Of a stretch of DNA of 11,600 nt, positions 6,154-11,600 are shown one piece after another. A model generated the notes under the pieces. The model did no database searches, was not told where the DNA came from, and saw nothing but the letters and a program-made list of their open reading frames with translations. Origin of the DNA: a bacterium (GTDB taxonomy: Bacteria > Hydrogenedentota > Hydrogenedentia > Hydrogenedentiales > SLHB01); the NCBI GenBank assembly GCA_024231375.1, contig JAAEQP010000023.1, forward strand, positions 1-11,600, in the 5' to 3' direction. Made by a program: the position numbers and the translations under genes. Position 1 is the first letter of the stretch; each line of letters opens with the position of its first letter.

Positions 6154-8611
6154 GCATCTTCTCGATCGCGCGTGCGAGGCCCGCGCGGTAGTCGTAGACG
6201 TCCTGGGGGTCGTAGGTATACTCCGTCATGGAGGTGACGACGCGATCCGGGACCGCCAGCGCATCTTCCGCCACTCTGACGGCGCGCCGCTGCTTGCCTG
6301 ACAGCGATTCCCAGTCGGCGCGGGCGTCGGCCACCATTTCCCTGAGGTGCTTGGCGTAGGCGTAGTCTTCGAGACCGTCGCGGAAGTTCTCAAGCCGGAT
6401 GGTCGCCAGAGGCCGCCCACCGGGGCCCGCGCAAAGCATCGAGCCGTCGCCGTTGTTGTCTTTGAAACTCGCGGGATTCCAGTCGGTGAAGGGGCCCGAG
6501 TCGATGGGTTTGTCGTTCACGGGCCATCGCGTGATGGCGTAGTACAAGAACCCGTCGGGCTGGTACTTGGCCGTCATGGCGCCCATGAGAAGCCGCGCTT
6601 CGATGGCGGGATACTCGATGAACCAATTGGCGTAAGGGTGGCGGGGACCGACGCAGATGTACCACCATACTTCACGCCCGGCCGCGCGGGCCTTCGCCAC
6701 CTGATCCGGATCGTAGCTGGGCGTCAGTGGAACCCATGCGTCCATGGATGTCACGCCGGAATCCAGACCAAAGGAGGAATCGTACGACGTGGTCATGAGC
6801 GGCACGTCGGGCAGTTCCTCCTTCAAGGCAGCGGCGATCTTCTCCAGCACGGGGAAGTGCTCGGGACGAACCTCGTCGTAGCCGTAGAAGTAGGCTTTGT
6901 CGGCGATGCCCATCGCGGTGGCTTTGCCGTAGATCGCGCGTGCATCTGCCCGTATCTCGGTCAGCTTGGCTTGGAAAGCATCCTCACTCATGTCAGCCGG
7001 GAACGAGTTCTTGGAGAAGTACCGCAGGTTGAAGGCCACGAGCTTGCCGGTGTCCTTCAGATGCTGGAGGATGTCGTAGTCGGGCGGCCCTTGACGGTAC
7101 AGGCTGTCATAGTCGATGTAGTAATCGGCGAGAAAATCGGCCCATGCGATCTTGACCGTGTCCCACTGGTCGCCGGCAAGCTTCTTCGGCCCCTGATCGT
7201 ACACGCTCATGGCGGTGGGCAACGGCGAAGCCACGGGCACCGAAAAATCGTACACGGTCACTTCCAGATCGAATTCCCAGGACGGTGCGTTCCGGATCGA
7301 TACGTGGGCCTTGCCCCGGTAGACGCCGGCCGCGGCGTCGTCAGGCGCCGTCACCCGAACCCAGAACGACTGGACGTCGCCGGCTTCGATGGCCACATCC
7401 GGAAGGAAATCGAGAAGCGGATCGGGCCACCACCCCACGTGAGACACCTCGTACGGCGGGTTCTCGGTCTTTACATATCCTACGACGCGGGTGTCGATGG
7501 CGTCCGCGGACAGTGTCGAGCCGTCGTCCGCGGCAAGATCTTCCACTTCGATCCGGACACCGGCCAAATCCTGTTCGAAGGGGACTACCACCACCTGGAA
7601 GCTCTCGCGCTCGCCACGGGCCAGCGCGATCTCCACACGATCGTCCACGCGGGCCGTGAAGGCCGTAGCGCGTGGCAGCACTTTCTCCATCGACGAGGCG
7701 AATCCGACCGCATAGGTCCGGATGTCGGTCTGCTTGAACCACTCCTTGTGCAGCATGGCAAGGGCTTCGATGCGGTCTGTCTGCGGGGCGATGGTCTTGA
7801 GTTGATCCCGCACGACCAAGTAGGCATCAATGTCCATGTCCTCGGCGCGCACCTGTTGCTCCGCGGTATGTAGCGCGCCGCCCAATTGCTCGAGAGCGGC
7901 CATGCCCCAGGTGTACGCCACGGGATCGGACTTCCGAAGCCCGTAGATGCGGCGCCCCGTGGCCTGGATGGTTTCGGCAGCATCCGTAAACGCAGCAGGA
8001 TTGTGAAGCAGGGCAACGATCTGCCTGATGAATGCTTCGGGATAGGCCGGAGGCTGCTCGTCGGCCGCCAGCAGCGCGATGGAGTCGACATGGATCTCAT
8101 AGTCCGCCGGCGGATGGGCCGTGTAGAAATGAACCAGAGCAATGTCGGCTTTGTTGATCGTCTTAGGGAACTTGGCAAGAGGGACCATTGCGCGCATACA
8201 CGAACGAGCCCGCACGGTGAACCCGGCACCCGCGCCTTCCCGGAACGCCGTATCGGAGTCGGTCACCTTGACGTTTAAGGCCACGTCGGCGTCTGTGGGA
8301 TTCACGAGGTCAATCATCAGCGTGGCTGCCTGCGACCAATCGGTGACCGCCGGTTTAGCTTCGAAGGCGGGCCAGCCCTCCATGCCCTCTTCCCACGCGG
8401 GAGACTTGAAGACGGCGGCCATCTGGCCGGAAGTGGCGAAAAGCGGGTCCAGAGCGAGAACGTCCTGCCCAGCGGACCGAAGCGTCCAGGCGTCGATGTC
8501 CTCGGGCGATTCGAAGTCGAACACCATGGTCAGGCACGCGGCCGGAAGGGCGGCGGCGAGCGTTCCCATCAGCAGCAGAATCCATCGTGCCATCATAAGC
8601 CAGTTCCTCAT
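6128..8611 (-). CDS. Exported GH123/DUF4091-family glycoside hydrolase-like protein
   Basis: This is an 827-residue exported protein. Residues 1-26 form a signal peptide. It ends LPAAC, so either signal peptidase I cleavage or lipidation at Cys26 is possible. Residues about 27-185 look like a beta-sandwich, perhaps carbohydrate-binding, and about 190-290 look helical. Residues about 310-460 include ARGERESFQVVVVPF and GWWPDPLLDFLP, typical of the beta-domain preceding the catalytic barrel in this family. The barrel region (about 465-765) has YFYGYDE (574-580). GH123 beta-N-acetylgalactosaminidases use an adjacent Asp-Glu pair with substrate-assisted catalysis, and Asp579-Glu580 fits it. The C-terminal DUF4091 hallmark is RLENFRDGLEDYAY (739-752). 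ATG 8611 is chosen because GGGAGGA lies eight bases upstream. The GTG at 8644 would add 11 non-signal-like residues. Substrate is inferred from the family only. DUF2752 follows with overlap. Confidence 0.87.
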   Translation of the reverse strand: MRNWLMMARWILLLMGTLAAALPAACLTMVFDFESPEDIDAWTLRSAGQDVLALDPLFATSGQMAAVFKSPAWEEGMEGWPAFEAKPAVTDWSQAATLMIDLVNPTDADVALNVKVTDSDTAFREGAGAGFTVRARSCMRAMVPLAKFPKTINKADIALVHFYTAHPPADYEIHVDSIALLAADEQPPAYPEAFIRQIVALLHNPAAFTDAAETIQATGRRIYGLRKSDPVAYTWGMAALEQLGGALHTAEQQVRAEDMDIDAYLVVRDQLKTIAPQTDRIEALAMLHKEWFKQTDIRTYAVGFASSMEKVLPRATAFTARVDDRVEIALARGERESFQVVVVPFEQDLAGVRIEVEDLAADDGSTLSADAIDTRVVGYVKTENPPYEVSHVGWWPDPLLDFLPDVAIEAGDVQSFWVRVTAPDDAAAGVYRGKAHVSIRNAPSWEFDLEVTVYDFSVPVASPLPTAMSVYDQGPKKLAGDQWDTVKIAWADFLADYYIDYDSLYRQGPPDYDILQHLKDTGKLVAFNLRYFSKNSFPADMSEDAFQAKLTEIRADARAIYGKATAMGIADKAYFYGYDEVRPEHFPVLEKIAAALKEELPDVPLMTTSYDSSFGLDSGVTSMDAWVPLTPSYDPDQVAKARAAGREVWWYICVGPRHPYANWFIEYPAIEARLLMGAMTAKYQPDGFLYYAITRWPVNDKPIDSGPFTDWNPASFKDNNGDGSMLCAGPGGRPLATIRLENFRDGLEDYAYAKHLREMVADARADWESLSGKQRRAVRVAEDALAVPDRVVTSMTEYTYDPQDVYDYRAGLARAIEKMHAAKLGSR

Positions 8612-8691
8612 ACTTCGATTCCTCCCAAGCCAAGCGCCCCTCACGAGTGAGGTTCGGCGCGTTGTACGACGAGATCACAAGGGCCTTCCGA

Positions 8692-8720
8692 ATTGTAGGA
8701 GCCAATCCGCTAGAATGCAA
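8692..8720 (-). promoter_or_regulatory. Sigma70-type promoter for the GH123-like/DUF2752 unit
   Basis: On the minus strand, TTGCAT (8720-8715) and TACAAT (8697-8692) are separated by exactly 17 bp. They match the consensus at 4 of 6 and 5 of 6. The predicted transcript would start near 8685 and carry a 5' leader of about 75 nt. The -35 lies 22 bp from the MITE-like element. Confidence 0.6.
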
Positions 8721-8741
8721 TGCAAGAGATGAACCTGCTGT

Positions 8742-8879
8742 GGGGCTGTTGGAAAAGTCTCGGCTTGGCGCGATGGCCGCGAAAGAAGCCAGGGACAGAC
8801 CCGTCTCGCTGCGCTCGCTGGGGTCAGTTCCGCTTTTTCGCTTCTGTTCATGCGCGCGTATGACTTCTTCAACAGCCCC
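8742..8879. mobile_element. MITE-like element with terminal inverted repeats
   Basis: The ends GGGGCTGTTGGAAAAGTC (8742-8759) and GACTTCTTCAACAGCCCC (8862-8879) are inverted copies at 16 of 18 positions. The sequence CTGT directly flanks both ends (8738-8741 and 8880-8883), consistent with a 4-bp target duplication. The 138-bp interior has no coding capacity. It contains a nested imperfect palindrome, GGGACAGACCC against GGGTCAGTTCC. Small non-autonomous elements of this kind are moved by a transposase encoded elsewhere. It sits between the histidine kinase stop, 6 bp away, and the promoter of the GH123-like gene. It can fold into a long hairpin in the transcript, so it may also limit read-through. 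Confidence 0.65.
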
Positions 8880-8885
8880 CTGTCC

Positions 8886-10724
8886 CTATTCCGTCAAAGC
8901 GCCTTCCGGCAAGGTGAATCGGAAATGGGACCCCTGTCCGATCTCGGATTCCACCCATATCTTGCCGCCGTGCCGTTCCACGACGCGGGAGCAGATGCCC
9001 AGTCCGATGCCGGACCCCTCGTATTGTTCCTGCCCGTGCAGACGCTTGAAGGGCTCGAACACCTTGTGCAGAAGGTTCTGCTCTATGCCGATGCCGTTGT
9101 CCCTGACGCCCAGCACGAGGATCCCGTCCTCTTCGACGGCGGTCAAGTGGATTTTCGGCGTGCCTTCACTGAACTTCAGCGCGTTTCCGATGAGATTCTG
9201 GTACACCTGGGTCAACATGGTGCGGTCGCCCGTGACCTCCGGCAGTGGATCCTGGGTGATCGTAGCGCCGCGCTGGGCGATCTCGGACGCCAGCCCGTCC
9301 TGCGCGTCGCGGGCGCATCGCCGAAGTTCGATCCGTTCTTGTTTCATGGCTGTTCTGCCGGCTCTGGACAGGGCGAGAAGGTCCTGGACGAGTGCGCTCA
9401 TTCGCAGCGCGGCCCGCTTGATGTAGGACAGGTCGGTGCGGGCACGATCGTTCAGGTCCGTGCCTAAGTCCCCGGGAAGCATGTCGCTGAACGAACTGAG
9501 TTGCCGAAGCGGCCCCTGGAGATCGTGGCTCGCTACGTAGGTGAACTCATCCAACTCCTGGTTCCTTCTGCGCAGGGCTTCGTTGGCTCGGCTCAACTCG
9601 TCGGTCCGTTCGGCGAGGGCGAACTCGGCCAGCTTCCGCGGGGTGATATCCCGGGCGCTGCCACGTACACCCAGAAACGCGCCCTTCTCATCGTGGATGG
9701 CGGTGCATACGTGACTGACCCACTTGGTCTCCCCCGCAAGGGTGATGATGCGGAACTCCTCGGCGTCCGCACCGGTGCTGGTAGCCATCTCCAGAGCGTG
9801 ATTGAACCATTCAAACCCCTCGTCGGGATGGACACAGGTGTTGAGCAGCGCGGGACGCTCGTAGAAGTCATCCTGCGAGAATCCGGTCAGCCGCCGGCAT
9901 GCGGGCGACATGTACACGATGGACTTATCCTCGGCCAGCCAATACACGCAGTCGGACGCATGGTCCGCCAGCAAGCGGTATTTCTCTTCGCTCTCGCGCG
10001 AAGCCTGCTCCGCGGCCAGACGCAGCCGCTCGGCCGCGAGATTCCGCCAGATCATGTACCCCGCCGCGATGACAATCATTGCGAGGATGCCGGAGGAGAC
10101 TTCCCATAGACGCCGGGCGGCCACACGGGCTTCCGCCGCCACGTCTTCGACGTAGATGCCCGTGCCGAGTACCCAGCCCCACGGTTCGAACAGACGGACA
10201 TGGGAGAGCTTGGGCACGGGATCGCCGATCCCGCCGGGGAGTTCCCACGTGTAGTCGACGAATCCCTCGCCTCGAGCGAGGGCGGCGTTGGCAAACTCCA
10301 CGAACAGATGCTTGCCGTTGGTGTCTTCGTATCCCGACACGTCCGTGCCGTCGAGATCGGGCCGGTACGGGTGCATGATCATCACGGGCTTGAGGTCGGT
10401 GACCCAGAAGTAGTCGGCATCGTTTCGCCCGTACCGCCACGCACGGAGGATGTCGATGCTGCGGTCCTGGGCCTGATCGTGCGTGAGCAGGCCCAATTGC
10501 TCCCAGCGCTCGCACTCCGCGAACACACTGCACGCCGATCGCGTCAACTCTTCGAGCGTGGCCTTGCGTTCGGCCATCATGTTGTCGCGAAACGCGGGGA
10601 TGAAGACCGCCTGCCCCGCCACCACGAATAGGACGACTGTCAGGGCCGCGGGCACGGCGATCTGGAGCCCCCGCAACACCGACGAGGATCTGGATTGCTC
10701 ACCTCGCCTCGACGTTCTCTGCAT
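8886..10724 (-). CDS. Membrane sensor histidine kinase, Cache-PAS-HisKA-HATPase_c
   Basis: This 612-residue kinase should sense an extracytoplasmic ligand and phosphorylate a response regulator. The layout is TM1 at about 19-43, a periplasmic single Cache domain at about 45-198 (YFWVTDLKPVMIMHP at 105-119; WGWVLGTGIYVEDV at 182-195), and TM2 at about 209-227. A PAS domain follows (about 247-370, with GSARDITPRK), then a coiled linker (about 371-392), HisKA with phospho-acceptor His400 in ASHDLQGPLRQL, and an HATPase_c domain. The ATPase has the N box (QNLIGNALKF, 509-518), G1 (DNGIGI, 542-547), F box (FEPF, 556-559) and G2 (GSGIGLGI, 570-577). All catalytic motifs are present. ATG 10724 is chosen because AGGAGG lies five bases upstream. 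The frame extends back to 10991 without protein-like sequence. No response-regulator gene lies in the window and there is no receiver domain, so it is an orphan here. The ligand is unknown. Confidence 0.95.
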   Translation of the reverse strand: MQRTSRRGEQSRSSSVLRGLQIAVPAALTVVLFVVAGQAVFIPAFRDNMMAERKATLEELTRSACSVFAECERWEQLGLLTHDQAQDRSIDILRAWRYGRNDADYFWVTDLKPVMIMHPYRPDLDGTDVSGYEDTNGKHLFVEFANAALARGEGFVDYTWELPGGIGDPVPKLSHVRLFEPWGWVLGTGIYVEDVAAEARVAARRLWEVSSGILAMIVIAAGYMIWRNLAAERLRLAAEQASRESEEKYRLLADHASDCVYWLAEDKSIVYMSPACRRLTGFSQDDFYERPALLNTCVHPDEGFEWFNHALEMATSTGADAEEFRIITLAGETKWVSHVCTAIHDEKGAFLGVRGSARDITPRKLAEFALAERTDELSRANEALRRRNQELDEFTYVASHDLQGPLRQLSSFSDMLPGDLGTDLNDRARTDLSYIKRAALRMSALVQDLLALSRAGRTAMKQERIELRRCARDAQDGLASEIAQRGATITQDPLPEVTGDRTMLTQVYQNLIGNALKFSEGTPKIHLTAVEEDGILVLGVRDNGIGIEQNLLHKVFEPFKRLHGQEQYEGSGIGLGICSRVVERHGGKIWVESEIGQGSHFRFTLPEGALTE

Positions 10725-10736
10725 ACGATCCTCCTG

Positions 10737-10767
10737 CTCCCAGGCGCCGCTCGAACAGGCGTGGGAG
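10737..10767 (-). promoter_or_regulatory. Leader hairpin next to the kinase ribosome site
   Basis: CTCCCA (10737-10742) pairs with TGGGAG (10762-10767), and CGCC (10745-10748) with GGCG (10758-10761), leaving a 2-nt bulge and a 9-nt loop. On the minus-strand transcript this 10-bp stem ends one base before the AGGAGG ribosome site (10730-10735). It could modulate initiation, but without a mutually exclusive partner it may be neutral. Confidence 0.35.
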
Positions 10768-10817
10768 TTGCCGGGGGCGTGGCGAGTGCCTCTACCCCAT
10801 GCGGCACCCCTCTCTGG

Positions 10818-10826
10818 AGTATAGCA
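10818..10826 (-). promoter_or_regulatory. Candidate extended -10 promoter for the histidine kinase
   Basis: On the minus strand the sequence reads TGCTATACT, an extended -10 with 5 of 6 hexamer matches, about 94 bases before the ATG at 10724. It is identical to the nonamer before the oxidoreductase gene. No good -35 is visible at 16-18 bp. A second weaker TGCTTATAC lies about 30 bases further upstream. Confidence 0.35.
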
Positions 10827-10829
10827 TCT

Positions 10830-11210
10830 GTAACCGCTGAACGGGCTGTGGTATAAGCATCGAGACAGGGCAATCGCACCAAGACGGCGCGGCAGCGGGA
10901 GCAGACGCGAACGAGGGTGTTCCTCCCTCATGGAAGTGCTCGGTCCGCGGTTTGCCTCGGAGCGGAGCCTGCACCATTCCAAGTGTGCCATTCACAACAC
11001 TGTTGTGGGTGTCTTGAGTACACATGGTAGGCGCTCTCCGGGAATCCGGACACCCACAAGCTGGCGCTTGAAGGTGGCACACGTAGCATGACCGGAAGGC
11101 CGCGGTAGTGCTTTCCCGAGGGAGAGCCGAGACGCGGCGGACCCCTCCCGCGGCGACCCATCGCCGATTGAGTGCGGTTGCCCCGAGCATCGGGATCGAG
11201 GGAGCAGACA
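10830..11210. other. Structured intergenic region between divergent genes
   Basis: No gene is supported; the open frames here are short and not protein-like. Three inverted repeats share bases. CACAAC-ACT-GTTGTG is at 10993-11007. A perfect 11-bp repeat, TTGTGGGTGTC (11003-11013) with GACACCCACAA (11049-11059), encloses a 35-nt loop. TCCGG-GAAT-CCGGA is at 11037-11050. The first and third each overlap an arm of the second. I found no convincing promoter for the downstream glycosylase gene in this stretch. Confidence 0.45.
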
Positions 11211-11222
11211 AGGGAGATACGG

Positions 11223-11600
11223 ATGGCAACCGAGGACCGGCGGCTGATCGCGATTGTGGAGGATCTGACTGGGGCGGTCTCGCGGCTGCGCTTCGGCCCG
11301 CCGGTTGCCTATGTGTACAACCCGTTGGACTACGCCCGCGAAGCCCATCTCCTGTATGTCCGCCGGTACGGAGGCGCTCCCAAGGAAGTGGTGCTCATTG
11401 GGATGAATCCGGGTCCCTTCGGCATGGCACAGACAGGCGTGCCCTTCGGCGACGTGGAGATGGTACGGGACTGGCTCGGGATCGAGACGCCCGTGGGATC
11501 GCCTCGGGCCGAACACCCTAAACGGCCCGTCACGGGATTCGCGTGTCCGCGGGGCGAAGTGAGCGGCACGCGGTTGTGGGGGTGGGCGCGTGGCGGGGCG
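11223..11600 (+). CDS. SMUG1-family uracil-DNA glycosylase (5' part, runs off the window)
   Basis: The first 126 codons run off the right edge. SMUG1 (family 3 uracil-DNA glycosylase) cuts uracil and oxidised uracils such as 5-hydroxymethyluracil from DNA to start base-excision repair. The visible part matches animal SMUG1 closely. [19 protein letters not shown] (58-76) contains Asn62, the counterpart of the catalytic Asn85 of human SMUG1. It is followed by MVRDWLGI (80-87), [13 protein letters not shown] (97-109) and [10 protein letters not shown] (112-121). [11 protein letters not shown] (32-42) is the expected N-terminal helix region. The second catalytic motif (HPSPRN type) lies beyond the window and cannot be checked. 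AGGGAG (11211-11216) lies six bases before the ATG. It should act in the cytoplasm on DNA. It is divergent from the histidine kinase, with no operon partner visible. Confidence 0.93.
   Translation, partial: MATEDRRLIAIVEDLTGAVSRLRFGPPVAYVYNPLDYAREAHLLYVRRYGGAPKEVVLIGMNPGPFGMAQTGVPFGDVEMVRDWLGIETPVGSPRAEHPKRPVTGFACPRGEVSGTRLWGWARGGA

Noticed and set aside
6347..7873. A 508-codon open frame on the plus strand
   Set aside because: It lies wholly antisense to the GH123-like gene, has no recognisable domain, and has low-complexity Arg/Gly/His-rich composition typical of a shadow frame in GC-rich DNA.
10725..10991. Longer N-terminus for the histidine kinase (start at 10991)
   Set aside because: The extra 89 residues span the candidate promoter and leader hairpin and lack protein character. 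AGGAGG before 10724 marks the real start.
10992..11516. A 174-codon minus-strand frame opposite the SMUG1 gene
   Set aside because: It overlaps antisense a clearly recognised gene and has no domain of its own.
1..11600. CRISPR array, tRNA, rRNA, phage or toxin-antitoxin genes
   Set aside because: I looked for regularly spaced short repeats, tRNA-like sequences and small two-gene modules and saw none. The repeats present are isolated palindromes or the serpin duplication.

Overview
The window looks like GC-rich chromosomal DNA from a free-living, probably uncultured, diderm bacterium. The evidence is a secreted GH123/DUF4091-type glycoside hydrolase, a Gfo/Idh/MocA oxidoreductase, lipoprotein-type serpins, a Cache-PAS histidine kinase, a SMUG1-type uracil-DNA glycosylase and many dispersed palindromic repeats. 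That mix would suit Planctomycetota, Verrucomicrobiota or Hydrogenedentota, but this is a weak inference because no rRNA, tRNA or marker gene is present.

Layout, left to right. (1) 1-3000: a palindromic repeat, then a tandem direct duplication of a serpin gene on the minus strand. The unit is about 1.33 kb, has no net length change, and recurs at a period of 1469 bp. Copy B (1671-2900) is intact. Copy A (202-1431) is the same length but carries one in-frame TAG at codon 206, where copy B has the conserved serpin Trp. The reactive-centre loops differ at nearly every position while the flanking strands are nearly identical. Each copy has the same hairpin-rich block just upstream of its start. 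(2) 3000-3348: a gene-free stretch with a palindromic repeat and a repeated 18-bp motif. (3) 3349-5622, plus strand: an Eis-like GNAT acetyltransferase followed by a Gfo/Idh/MocA oxidoreductase. (4) 5641-8611, minus strand: a signal-peptide-bearing GH123/DUF4091-like enzyme, then a 26-nt-overlapping DUF2752 membrane protein, both behind a good sigma70-type promoter. (5) 8742-8879: a MITE-like element with 18-bp imperfect terminal inverted repeats and a 4-bp flanking direct repeat. (6) 8886-10724, minus strand: an orphan membrane histidine kinase. (7) 10725-11222: an intergenic region with several, partly mutually exclusive, inverted repeats. (8) 11223 to the right edge, plus strand: the first 126 codons of a SMUG1-family uracil-DNA glycosylase.

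The genes do not form one obvious pathway. GH123-like hydrolase plus DUF2752 is the only tight transcriptional unit. GNAT plus oxidoreductase may be co-transcribed. I see no phage, CRISPR, toxin-antitoxin or classical defence operon. The most interesting system is the serpin pair: predicted surface-anchored protease inhibitors that duplicated, diverged in the bait loop, and then apparently lost one copy to a single nonsense change.
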